The notes beneath the pieces are model-generated. The model made no database searches and had not been told where the DNA came from. It saw only the letters and a program-made list of their open reading frames with translations. Below, one piece after another: positions 45,001 to 53,507 of a DNA stretch of 64,000 bases. Made by a program: the position numbers and the translations under genes. Source of the stretch: Haliclystus octoradiatus (lineage: Eukaryota > Cnidaria > Staurozoa > Stauromedusae > Haliclystidae); contig OU744447.1 of assembly GCA_916610825.1 (NCBI GenBank), positions 8,749,402-8,813,401 of the forward strand. The letters are read 5' to 3'. Numbering within the stretch: the first letter of the stretch is position 1; each line of letters begins with the position of its first letter.

Positions 45001-48000
45001 TGTGTATACAATAAATATAATATGGGGCCGAGCACAGAGCATTGTGGAACACCACATGATAAAGGACGGCTGGATGAGCAAGTATTCTCAATACATACAA
45101 TTTGTTTACGATCAGTAAGATATGATTTAAACCAGAATAGACAGTACCATTTATACCAAAGTCAGATGACAAACGATTCAATAATTAATATCAAGCATTA
45201 AAAGATTTACCACGAACATGTAAAGTAGTTGATGACATACTACTATATGATTCTTCATTCCGGGCTCATGTTGAACACATAAAGTCTTTATTACATCAAT
45301 GTCGTATTCATGGTATCACCCTTAACCCCAAGAAATTTGCATTTGCACTATCATCTGTGAAATACGTCGGATATAATATTAGTCACTCCTAGTATTACCC
45401 CTACTACTGATAGATTTCAAGCAATTGCATATTTTCCATATCCATCAAATTTGAGTGTCCTGAGATCATTTTGGGGGATGGTAGAACAGCTGTCAAACTT
45501 CTCTCCCTCCGTATCAGAATTTAAAGAGCCAATGAGACCGTTGCTAAAATCCAATAATGTCTTTCAATAGTTACCAGTTCATGATGCAGCCCTCCAGTCA
45601 GTGACAAATGCTCTTCAGAAGCCACCAATTCTATAATATTTTCCAACAAAATCTTCCACTGGTACTGCAAACGTATGCTTCAAGACTTCGTGGTTTGGGA
45701 TACGCTCTACTACAACGTCAGCGTGGTCAATGGTGACTCCTAGAATGCGGATCTCGTTTTAAGTGATGCCGAGAAATGCTACGCTACAATTTAGATGGAA
45801 TGTCTAGCAGTCTCGTGGGCAGCTATTAAATGTCGTATGTATCTACAAGGTCAGTCTAGCTTCACAGTTGTGATAGATCATAAACCGCTTATTCCAATTA
45901 TGAACTATTATTCAATCACAGATACTGACCATCCTTGACTACAACGACTTCTGTACAAACTCTCTCCTTTTTAGTTTCAAGACTGAGTGAACCAAAGGGA
46001 AAGACCATCAAATCGCCGACAGCCTTTCTAGGTCGCCAATCTCTCATCCTCAATCAGAATATGAATTAGCAGAAGACACCAATCTTCACATGCAAGCAAT
46101 AATGACATCATTTACGGCTACTGAACATAAGTCACTGTGGATTGATTGCACCCTGGAGTCTATACAAGAACAAACAAAGAGCGATGTCGATTACTCTTCG
46201 CTGATAACATTAGTATCAAGTGGGTTGCCTAGAGATATCCAGTATCTACCTACTCAATTACAACCATTCCATAGTCAATAACGAGCTATCATTTGAAAAT
46301 GAACTAATCTTGCTTGGACTTCGAATCGTTGTCCCTTCTTGGCGACGCACTGATGTACTGGAACGATTATAATCTTCGCATCAAGGAATTACCTGCACGA
46401 AACAAAGAGCCCGTCAAACTGTTTGGTGGCCTCGTATCTCCAAGGACATCGAGGAAGTTGTAGCATCATGTACAGAATGTCAAATACTACTTCCATTTCA
46501 AACAAAAGAACCTCATTTAAAAGATGATTTGAATATTTGAATCTAATTCTGAAGATCTTTTGGAAGTCCAAGGCCGTCATTTCCTAGTATTTGCCGATCA
46601 TTATTCGGGCTGGCCAAGTGTCATCAAATTTGGTAAAGATACCACCATCACGTCATTATGTTTAGCATTGGCACAACCAGTTTACGAACACTGGAATTCC
46701 TGTTCGTCATCGTACAGATGGGGGGTCACAGTTCATCAGCTATGAATTTGCCACCTTTTGATAAAAATGGGGTATTCAACATACCCCATCCATCTTCCCA
46801 TCATTACCCTCAATCGAATGGACATGCAGAGGTGAATGTCAAAAAAGACAAAACATCTGATCATGAACATTTGTCATAACGGTAATATTGATAACGAGAG
46901 CTTCTATGAAGGATTATTAGAACTACGTGACACACCTTCTCACGGAAGATCTCATGCACAAGTTATATTTGGTCATCCAATTCGAAGCCGTGTACCCCCA
47001 CATTACTCTTCTTTTTTGCCACAAATAATCATTCATATCGCCATCAGCTCAGAAAGTCAAGAAAGATCTGGAAAAGACCAAAATTCACTACAACCACAAT
47101 TCCAAAGTATTAACTGCTCTTCTAGTGGGGGATTAAGTGTTACTACAAGACGTCTATAAAAAACGATGGAAACAACGTGCTAGAGTTACAAAGGTATTGC
47201 GTGAGCGTGATTATGAATTTATGTTGGATTCTGGGTCTATTTTACGCCGCAATCGCCCTTTCTTACGGCCATTGAAAATGTCTGCACCACGTGATGCATC
47301 TTCTCCTTTAACGGCTATGGCACCTCCTCCTCCATCAGTTTCTGATCGACCATATCGTTTGCCAAAGCCTCCAAGTCGATACAGTAATTCTACCCCTTCG
47401 ATGGAGTGACTACATCATATATCAATTATGCTGTCTTTTATTAAATAAAGAACATATACCAGTAGACTGTCGTGTAATGTAATTTGTAATAATCAAGCTG
47501 TTCTGTCTTGTATATGTGAACTTGTATTCTATGTGTAATTAACGTCATCACCCTATGTGAATCCTGTAATATATCTGTTGTGTAATGTTAAATGATAAAT
47601 CAGTTCCAATTTGACCTTCGTTGTGCTCACTGGTTCTCAATGTCGTATAGCCAAGCTAGGTATACGAAAATATGGCGTCCCCTTTGTGGGTTATAACATC
47701 ATCGATACAGCACGTTAATTTACCTCTGCTTAAAGAAATCATCTGGAGACAACGAAGCATGTTACACCACCTCGGATTTTAAAAGAAACACAAATAGACA
47801 CCATCAAAAACACAACGAGAAAAAGGCGTAAGCACGTTAAACAACCTCTGCTTAAAAGAAACGCGAAGATAAACAAGAAAAGCAAGTTAAATCACCTCTG
47901 CTAAAGTACGACACATGGTCGAGACGAAGTATTGAAGTTAAATCACCTCTGCTAAAAAAGGACACAACGAGACTATTGAAAATGCTGAAACATGCAAGCG

Positions 48001-51000
48001 AATTGCTGAAACATGCAATGGACTTTATAAACTGCTGAAACATGCAAGGATTCCTCAAGAAACAAGGTTTTGTTTAATAATGTATTATCGTAAGTTGCTA
48101 GAAATTGTTTGATAAAATTGGGATGTTGTGTAATAATGCAAGCGTGTTCTCTGTCTAGAACGACACCACATAGACAAAGTACATTGTTCATTATTATGAT
48201 AAAGAACATTCCAGTTACACATCCACAATATTAATTATTACTATTATTTCTACTGTATCATTATCATGAGTTAGAAAAGATAGTCATATAATCATAGCAT
48301 CGTCTTTATATATCACATTGATATTTATTTATCTCAGTTTGCCATTTTTAACATTTATTCATATCTTCTTGATTCAACAAATATATCTTAAGAGTAATAA
48401 ATCAACTATATGTCTTAAGAGATGAGATGATCACTTATATACATAATACTGTCTGTTTATATATCACTATATTTCTGTGTCTGTCCGCGACTTATGTACG
48501 TCTTACTGGCGAAATAATACGGATAATCCGTTGTCGGGAAATTATGCAAACATTTGTGTCGAGATAACCGTGTACAGTAACAAATTTGTTGTATGAAAAG
48601 TATGGGTCTATGACGTTGTTTTAAAATAATATACTTCATCTGATATTTTATTTGATATCATTACATTAAAAAATTCAGAGATTTTGAAAAATTTCATAGG
48701 TCGATAATCTAGCGGGCAGCCAAATCGACTTCTAATTGAATTCTCCAGAACAAAAATATTTTGCTTTGAATTTAAAAGCTGCGTGTAAATTGTTTGAACA
48801 AGTGAAACTTGAAACTGAATCGGTTTTATGATAATTAAAACAATACGAAATACTGAATTACATTGAATTACCAGTATAACTAGGCCAGACAAAATATGTT
48901 TTGAAATCAAAGAAACGTAGACCTATTTCATGTAGTGTTGATATCAGCAATACATATAGAGACTTGAGGTCTTAATTTAATTTATTAATGAAACAAAATG
49001 CCGTTCATTACTTTTCTCAAAATGGAGATATAAAACATTTCACTTTTAAAAAGGCTATTTTGATATATAATTTGTGAGAACACTGAGCAAACAATCTGTT
49101 TTGAAATGAATAATCTATCGCGGGGCTTAAAAACAAATTAATTTGCAAGAATTTTCAAATTGACGTTGGCGTTCGACTAATTCGAAAAATATTCAAAGTT
49201 CGAAGAGATTATCTGTCTAAAGTCTAAAATTATAGAGTTTAGAATTAATCAAGGCATTGCACAAAAGTATTTCTATAATTTATTATTTAATATAAAAAAA
49301 CGAATCATTTGGTTTTGAGCAGCAAGGCTTTTATTTTCAGATTTTGCTTCCATAATTAACGAAGGAATTATAGGCATCGATTAAAATTAAAATTTCATTG
49401 TGTTGACTTGCTATACGAATAAGACACAGTATGTTACTACAGTTTCGAGAATAAAAATAGCGATGTCTTGTTATTATCTTTGATCAACATTTAATAAAGT
49501 TAATTTCAGGTATATCAAATTTAACAAAGTTAAATTGAATTGAGCGTATGATTTGTGATAAATAATAATAATTATAATATTTTCAGCGTTCAAAAATTTT
49601 GCTTTGAATTTAAAAGCACAAAAACATAATTCAAAAACATTTTTAAATAGTTAATACAGTTTGGATGAGTGTAACAAACCTTGTGTTACAAAAATAAAAA
49701 GTGAAAAGGTTGCATGAAATAATCGATCATAGCAAACAATATTTATTAAAATACTACTTACCATTTTCCAAATGAGATCCAAATAAAAACTATACGAGCG
49801 GCATAATCTCCGAACAACATTTAAATACATAATAGCGGGTTCTCTGAGTTAATACACCAATCAATAATAAGTTAACAACCATATTTTATCGAAGGAGAAT
49901 GTGAGCCCGATAAGAATATAATATAAATTGCTTTTTATTCGAAATAATTCTGACAAAAATGATCATTTCATATCGCGATCAAATGCAAGGTAAAGTAGAT
50001 TCATTTTCTATAAGTAAATCCTTTTCATCACACATCATAACATGAGCATTTAAATACTACCATCAGCTATGATATTTTATATCTTTGAAGCTGCACTAAA
50101 CATTTCCACTCTATAAACCATCGCGTCCGTTTCAATAAATTCTGAATAAATATGCATATCACGAATCTGGCAAAATGAGTTGTTTTCATTTTTCTATCAA
50201 AATAATTAATTTATTCATAATCGTCTTTTCTTTCATTCGACATCTGTAATGTATTATAAATAGCGCGTAGAAATATTGACAACAAGATGTAACATGATAT
50301 CAATATCAAATTAGTATAGCGATTTATTATAGAACTTCATTTCCTTTTAAAAGAATGTTGATGCTATTATTCTGGAAAATTTGATAACAAGAAGCACTAT
50401 CAGGCCAATTTTTCACTTCTTTTTTTTACTTACAAAATTTTATTTTCAACGAAATCTTGTTATTTTGATAGACTGCCATGAAAATCACAGGCCTGCTTGC
50501 TGAGATTGCAAAGATCAAAAATATATAGGCTCATTTACTATCATATCATAATATTTTCAGATTATATATATAATTTGATTTTCAATACACGCGCGTGGGT
50601 CGGCCTTGTTCAATAATACGTTGTCGAAGCAGTAATTTTGTTGATCACTTCAGTTAAAGCACCGATAACAAAAAGTAAGGTAGTGGCCGATTGGTTAATG
50701 CCCTGGTATTACAATATCAGGGTCGTCAGTCCAAATCCGCCATTCGGCAATTTTTATCAACGATTTTTCTGATTTTTTTTTAATATGAAGCAGTAAATCA
50801 TTGTTAATTAACAAAAGATATCGTTTGATCATGTTAATAACAGAAATTAGTGGACCATGTGTCTTGTCAAAGCTAAATCAATTTAATATTGAATATATTG
50901 CATGCAATGCCACGAGTTTGACCGGCCACACCTTGACGGCGTTATTTTGTGAACACCACATTGTTGCTGTATATATTGCAATAAAGATTTATGAATTCGA

Positions 51001-52854
51001 ACCGAACGCGATCCGATCGTATCCGGTCAGATTCGGGTTAATATTTTAGGTCTTGGGATCGGATCGGATTTGAAGTGATTTTTTATGGATAGTTTCAGAT
51101 TTCGAAATTTGACTGAGTATTTGTAATTTATAATAATTAATGTGTTCTGGTTTCCTTTCAACACATAAAATAAAGTTTTTCTATGTAGATATAGCTACGT
51201 TAAATTATACATTTCAATCGACTCAATTGATGTGAAATAAATTAAATTTTTATTAAAGGAATGATTAAGATGTATTGATTAATGCTACATCGTTTCAATG
51301 CGTATTGTGTCTCATGATGTTCTACTACAGAGTTCATACTCCGTATTTTACAGCGATAGTCAGCTTAGTCAATTGTTTAATTATAGGTGATCTGAAAGTT
51401 TTTATCATAGAAGGTCCATTATGGACCACACTCATTGCTAGTGTATATATGATCCCACAGCCTTTCACCTTACTACGCGTGCGTAGTATTAGATAAGATT
51501 ACATTTGAACTACAACAGACGTGTTCTCTATCATATACAACAGGTGTCGTTGATTTGTAGAATTGATTTGACTTCCTTCTAGTCCAGTGTCCAATCATAC
51601 AATTATTTTAATAATCGTACTGCTACTTCCAATCTGCTACGAAGTCATACATCATGTAACTAATTACCCTAACTTTTCAGCATTTCATAACATAGTATGA
51701 TAGTATATCTCTATGATTCTCTTATTCAGTCATGTTCATAATAGTTCGCAGAACTTGAAGAGATGTAGTAATCATCTAGTATGACGTCATTGTCACATGA
51801 CAATGACACGTAATATATACAAGGGATTCTTATTCTTACTTATTAAATTTCAGTTCATTATAAAACTATCATTTGTATTATCTGATCTATTGATTTGACT
51901 ATCATCTTGTCGATCATTACAGGACCCTTTTGCATTGTCACATTATGAAGAACGTTGAACACTTAAGTGTAAACATATCGTGAAATTTTAAATGCCTAAT
52001 TGTTTTCAATAAATTTGACAACTAATATGATTGGATATTTTAATTGGATTATTGGATTGATTGGATATATAGCAAATATTTTTGGAATTTAAAGATGATG
52101 ATTAAGTATTCGATAGAAATCCTCAAATAATAGAATGCTTTTGCCCCTCCCCTCCCCCCTTCTCAGACCCCCTTCTATGTATATGCATTATTTTATGTTA
52201 AACAACTCACCATAAGTCTTGGTACTTCTTTATTAAAACCAAGAGCAATCCATTGTGGTCCCTTAGCACTCATTTGAACCTCAACATTTGAACCAGAGAC
52301 TCGATATTTGGCAAGAAATGCACAATCATCGCTTGATGTACAATTTTCAGTAGCTTTTGCACAACCATATGTTTGGCCACAATCAAATGCAGAAATCTTG
52401 TAGAGATAACATAATTACTCTTAAAGTGATTATTCCGGATATTGGGAGTTTGTTTCTTTGAATAGAGAAACATTTTTTATTCGTACATGTTGTTCTTGTG
52501 ATTTTGCTTTGTGCGATCACTACCCCTCCAAAAATGCAATCAAAGTGACCCTCTGTTGCGTTATTTTTGTGTCTCACTCTTTTTCCGCCTCCAGGAACTC
52601 GATTATTTTCAACAATAGGGTTTACACCGCAAAAACATTTAACATTTCAAGTTTCTGTCTCTTAAAAAAAACACCGTATATTCAAAAAAAATAATTTGGC
52701 AATAGAATTGAATAAATATGTAATAGAAATTCTATACAGTGCTACAATTATTGGAAGTTTTTTGGAATTCCAAACCTCTGGTGCAACATCCCCAAAAGTA
52801 ACAGTAGCAGCTAGACAAAGCAATCCAGTTATTGCGACAGTATTCATTTTCTTT
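26610..52854 (-). CDS. DOMON gene 2: secreted single-DOMON protein with Thr/Pro stalk
   Basis: The coding exons in transcript order are 52847-52776, 52396-52211, 34390-34292, 28293-28235, 27515-27421 and 26926-26610. They total 828 nt, an exact 276 codons including a TAA stop. The product has a signal peptide (about residues 1-19), a DOMON domain (25 to about 195) with candidate heme ligands Met86 and His178, then four 8-residue Thr/Pro repeats that should form an extended, O-glycosylated stalk. The tail ends with a modest hydrophobic run ([16 protein letters not shown]) that could anchor it; alternatively the last exon splices at a GTAATT donor at 26707 (phase 1) to an unseen exon. Paralogous to gene 1, same strand, same exon plan. 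Intron A/B is 17.8 kb and filled by nested retrotransposons; intron B/C1 is 6 kb and holds LINE remnants. No poly(A) signal AATAAA was seen just after the stop. Confidence 0.8.
26741..26851 (-). repeat. 24-bp coding minisatellite of the Thr/Pro stalk
   Basis: On the plus strand a unit starting GGCGTTGGCGTCGACGTTG repeats, with two near-identical copies and about two diverged ones. On the coding strand each unit gives an octapeptide of Thr, Pro and Ser. Repeat-number variation would change stalk length without breaking frame, because 24 is divisible by 3. Confidence 0.9.
27421..27515 (-). CDS. Gene 2 exon C2 of DOMON domain
   Basis: This is a 95-nt exon, phase 2 in and phase 1 out. The acceptor is CGTTTTAG and the donor GTAGGT. 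After splicing it reads TCKFEFPIVG, then [18 protein letters not shown]. The hydrophobic strand followed by A-x-G matches DOMON domains. NVT is a glycosylation sequon. It is exactly as long as gene 1 exon C2. Confidence 0.83.
28235..28293 (-). CDS. Gene 2 exon C1 of DOMON domain
   Basis: This is a 59-nt exon, phase 0 in and phase 2 out. The acceptor is TATATAG and the consensus donor AA|GTAAGT. It reads [19 protein letters not shown], then a Lys split across the junction. Its size and phases are the same as gene 1 exon C1. Confidence 0.8.
28703..30240 (+). pseudogene. LINE reverse transcriptase fragments, interrupted
   Basis: At 28703-28852 the plus strand reads [11 protein letters not shown], then [20 protein letters not shown] and FVRT, the fingers/palm region of a non-LTR RT. 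At 29950-30230 a second part reads, over frameshifts, [19 protein letters not shown], then TKTKLT and YIGFV, the thumb-side region of the same kind. The stretch between is not recognised, so deletion plus insertion is likely. It lies in gene 2 intron B/C1. Confidence 0.65.
32563..33012 (+). mobile_element. 450-bp MITE, copy 1
   Basis: The inverted ends share AGCGCCACAGAACTAAAACG and then a long arm through CGGGCAACTTGAAAATCACA. The middle matches copy 2 at 34778-35227 in the opposite orientation. It is inserted in the LINE described at 30600-34050. No coding capacity. Confidence 0.85.
33050..33488. repeat. Foldback cluster with CCAAATG-type arms
   Basis: Arms of the type GTGACCAAATGACTTTTTAT...CAACATTC occur at about 33056, 33136 and 33398, and inverted at 33450-33488 (GAATGTTGGCGAAATAAAAA, ending CATTTGGCCGAGGC). 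The same end motif forms a foldback at 62224-62313. Probably a non-autonomous DNA transposon with nested copies. Confidence 0.6.
34292..34390 (-). CDS. Gene 2 exon B: middle of DOMON domain
   Basis: This is a 99-nt exon of 33 codons, phase 0 to 0, with acceptor CTTGATAG and donor GTATGT. It reads [20 protein letters not shown] and then a short tail ending FAKT. It is homologous to both B exons of gene 1. NAS and NNT are possible glycosylation sites. It lies between two inverted copies of a 450-bp MITE. Confidence 0.83.
34778..35227 (-). mobile_element. 450-bp MITE, copy 2, inverted relative to copy 1
   Basis: The ends are ACCGAGCTCCATAGAAC and, on the right, CTGTGGCGCTCGGT. The interior is the reverse complement of copy 1, for example the AATGCTGGATGTGAG and CTTGGGAGAACAAAAG regions. 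Exon B of gene 2 lies between the two copies. Confidence 0.85.
35986..36019 (+). repeat. (AC)n microsatellite
   Basis: About 17 AC units in intron A/B of gene 2. Confidence 0.95.
36345..36800 (+). repeat. TTATG/TTTATG minisatellite
   Basis: Irregular repeats of TTATG, TTTATG and TTTATGTTTA extend over 450 bp, interrupted by about 90 bp of unique sequence near 36665-36750. It produces a spurious Cys/Leu/Tyr-rich ORF. Confidence 0.9.
37440..37616 (+). repeat. Gypsy-3 5' LTR
   Basis: It starts TGTCGTAATCATC and ends GATCATTACA, with the primer binding site TGGCGCAGTTGATAAG starting at 37617. It contains TGACGTCA and the 10-bp inverted repeat GTCATTGTCA/TGACAATGAC. Confidence 0.9.
37711..38700 (+). 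pseudogene. Gypsy-3 gag
   Basis: It starts [18 protein letters not shown], reaches IPSW and a stop, and continues in shifted frames. 38236-38544 is open and reads [37 protein letters not shown] and LCCSEEAA. Zinc-knuckle remnants lie near 38600-38690 ([14 protein letters not shown] and [10 protein letters not shown]). It is homologous to Gypsy-1 gag. Confidence 0.85.
38900..39840 (+). pseudogene. Gypsy-3 pol: protease end, RT start and RNase H start
   Basis: It reads, with stops, [20 protein letters not shown], then [55 protein letters not shown] (RT motifs 1-2) and LNTNAK. The RT palm is deleted, and RNase H starts at [20 protein letters not shown] near 39700-39760. Integrase was not found. 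Sequence 39845-40220 is unassigned. Confidence 0.82.
40224..40340 (+). repeat. Gypsy-4 5' LTR (partial limits)
   Basis: It starts about TGCTCCTACAGCC and ends ATCATATACAAAA just before the primer binding site. It contains the perfect 18-bp palindrome TACTACGCATGCGTAGTA at 40245-40262. Confidence 0.72.
40433..41350 (+). pseudogene. Gypsy-4 gag-region remnant
   Basis: An open start reads [18 protein letters not shown] and [16 protein letters not shown], ending in a stop at 40639. Later pieces show [10 protein letters not shown] and, at 41114-41341, an open 75-codon frame containing [14 protein letters not shown]. It is too degraded to place all gag domains. Assignment rests mainly on position between the primer site and pol. 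Confidence 0.55.
41850..42679. mobile_element. hAT-like MITE nested in Gypsy-4
   Basis: Inverted ends of more than 100 bp start TAGCCTCACTCCATCACGG and include CATTTCCGCGCGGC, TTAAGGTTAAAAAGTGTGCC and AATCACAGCGCACCTTGGT. An 8-bp duplication TTTTGACC lies at 41842-41849 and 42680-42687, as for hAT elements. There is no transposase. Confidence 0.85.
43783..45188 (-). mobile_element. 5'-truncated L2/CR1-like LINE nested in Gypsy-4 RT
   Basis: On the minus strand RT motifs run [32 protein letters not shown] and YADDTQIY (intact catalytic core), then a 259-codon frame (44833-44054) with [44 protein letters not shown] and [15 protein letters not shown]. The 3' end has the AAAGCGCATTTGAGC region and a short TATTATT-type tail at 43783-43810. 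Only about two frameshifts, so it is young relative to its host. It is the longest coding frame in the window. Confidence 0.9.
44054..44833 (-). pseudogene. C-terminal RT frame of the nested LINE, 259 codons
   Basis: This is the open part of the LINE at 43783-45188. It covers the RT thumb/connection region and the conserved LINE C-terminal block ([20 protein letters not shown] to [10 protein letters not shown]). It joins the YADD frame after one frameshift in a run of A/T near 44835. There is no start codon of its own in the original protein; the Met at 44833 is internal. Confidence 0.85.
45400..46080 (+). pseudogene. Gypsy-4 RNase H region
   Basis: Over several frames it reads [20 protein letters not shown], then VDHKPL-like [15 protein letters not shown] and, at the end, [11 protein letters not shown], the usual RNase H end and tether before integrase. 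Stops occur throughout. Confidence 0.75.
46300..47409 (+). pseudogene. Gypsy-4 integrase
   Basis: A zinc-binding remnant reads [20 protein letters not shown] and VVASCTECQ. The core shows [20 protein letters not shown] and, later, [15 protein letters not shown]. The C-terminal part (47137-47409) reads [18 protein letters not shown] and [12 protein letters not shown], then a Pro/Ser-rich end with a stop. At least four frameshifts. Confidence 0.85.
47690..48055 (+). repeat. Degenerate tandem repeats downstream of Gypsy-4 integrase
   Basis: A unit of about 50 bp beginning GCACGTTAAACAACCTCTGC recurs at about 47710, 47833, 47883 and 47935, with an intervening weaker copy. It is followed by three copies of a short unit containing GCTGAAACATGCAA (47983-48047). 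Function unknown. Confidence 0.7.
50686..50756 (+). other. tRNA-like sequence, possible SINE head
   Basis: GTGGCCGATTGGTTAATGCC resembles an internal A box, and GTCAGTCCAAATCCGCC weakly resembles a B box. A hairpin CCCTGGTATT/AATATCAGGG replaces a normal anticodon arm, and GCCGA pairs with TCGGC at the ends. It is not a functional tRNA. Confidence 0.25.
51450..51542 (+). repeat. Gypsy-4 3' LTR (partial limits)
   Basis: It starts TGATCCCACAGCC and ends ATCATATACAACA. It matches the 5' copy with a roughly 24-base deletion near the end. Its palindrome at 51471-51488 has one changed base. Confidence 0.72.
51764..51921 (+). repeat. Gypsy-3 3' LTR
   Basis: It starts TGTAGTAATCATC and ends GATCATTACA. 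It matches the 5' LTR apart from a short internal gap and point differences, and carries the same CRE and inverted repeat. Confidence 0.9.
52211..52396 (-). CDS. Gene 2 exon A: N-terminal half of DOMON domain
   Basis: This is a 186-nt exon, phase 0 to 0, with acceptor CTCTACAAG and consensus donor GTGAGT. It reads [25 protein letters not shown] and [15 protein letters not shown], ending on the candidate heme Met. It carries an NCT sequon. Its length is identical to gene 1 exon A2. Confidence 0.87.
52776..52854 (-). CDS. Gene 2 first coding exon: signal peptide
   Basis: The ATG is at 52847-52845. It encodes [19 protein letters not shown] and then DVAPE, 24 codons ending in phase 0. A strong acceptor (TCTTTTCTTTTACAG) ends 7 nt before the ATG, so the exon starts at 52854. 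The donor GAG|GTTTGG is weak, but it is the only phase-0 option found that keeps the signal peptide whole. The downstream junction is therefore the least certain in this gene. Confidence 0.7.
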
Positions 52855-52859
52855 CTGTA

Positions 52860-53500
52860 AAAGAAAAGATAAACGAATTTGTTGCAATATTTAAATTTCC
52901 AAAAGTTGAATTAATTATAATAAATTTACTCGAAGAATAAATTACTACTCCTTGTTATATGATTTGACTTTTAATAAATCTCATTTCTATCTTAACAGTT
53001 TCTAATACATTTTTTTATTATAAATGTTTTAAACATTTGAAATTTCATGTTCTTATGTTCTTGTACATGATATAAATAATAAGGTCCTCTAATCTGAAAC
53101 TGCGCCTTCTTCGATCAATTGTAAATTTTGGAAATGAGTATAGGCATTGTATGTTTGGTATTGTGGTATGGTTTGGTTGAATGAAATATTTTTGAAGATT
53201 GTACCCTACCCTAGTTTACCTTCAGATGTCATTATGTCAACTTTCAGCACTATAGAGATTGTTCGCATTTGAATATCTTGTTCAAGTGTGGGTCAATTTA
53301 ACATTTCTAAAATATTTTCCATTCGAGAAAACTTTCTTGTGCCAAGTACCACTTATGCAGATTGAGTCATAATTGATTCACTGTACTTGTTTGCGAAATG
53401 TGGGAGAGGAATTAGTCATGAGATTAATACTGGGAGGGCAATGAAGGCGTAATGACTATCCGACCAAAGAAACATTTAGACCAGAGCCCATCATTAGATG
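52860..53500. other. Upstream region of gene 2, no exon seen
   Basis: This is the 640 bp before the signal-peptide exon. It includes the strong polypyrimidine tract of that exon's acceptor. No TATA box or first exon could be identified with confidence. Confidence 0.4.
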
Positions 53501-53507
53501 AATTTAA

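Larger units (their letters stand above)
43029..45400 (+). pseudogene. Gypsy-4 protease linker and RT, split by a LINE
   Basis: 43029-43283 reads [17 protein letters not shown] and [19 protein letters not shown]. 43388-43693 reads [54 protein letters not shown] and [11 protein letters not shown], the first RT motifs. After the LINE, at 45186, RT resumes with the catalytic segment [14 protein letters not shown] and [20 protein letters not shown]. The VDD core is intact, but stops and the LINE make it non-functional. Confidence 0.85.
47410..51440. other. Unassigned 4 kb between Gypsy-4 integrase and its 3' LTR
   Basis: It begins with about 280 bp of plausible Gypsy-4 3' untranslated sequence, then the tandem repeats at 47690-48055, then very AT-rich DNA without domains. 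Active Gypsy elements have only a few hundred bases here, so most is probably another nested insertion. Confidence 0.5.
40224..51542 (+). mobile_element. Gypsy-4: second Ty3/Gypsy element nested in Gypsy-3
   Basis: Homologous LTR segments lie at 40224-40340 and 51450-51542. A primer binding site TGGCGCAGTTGATAGGA starts at 40341. The internal order is gag remnant, protease linker, RT, RNase H and integrase to 47409. It is interrupted by a hAT-like MITE (41850-42679) and an L2-like LINE (43783-45188), and has 4 kb of unassigned DNA before the 3' LTR. All frames are broken. A clear target duplication was not found; the exact LTR starts are uncertain by about 12 bases. Confidence 0.78.
37440..51921 (+). 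mobile_element. Gypsy-3: composite 14.5-kb Ty3/Gypsy insertion in intron A/B of gene 2
   Basis: LTRs at 37440-37616 and 51764-51921 are homologous to each other and to those of Gypsy-1. The insert is flanked by an exact 5-bp duplication GGACC (37435-37439 and 51922-51926), so everything between arrived in, or later inserted into, one element. Gypsy-3 itself supplies 37440 to about 40220 and about 51543-51921; the interior is a later Gypsy-4 with its own nested insertions. It is antisense to gene 2. Gag and pol are broken, and the integrase is not recognisable. Confidence 0.9.
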
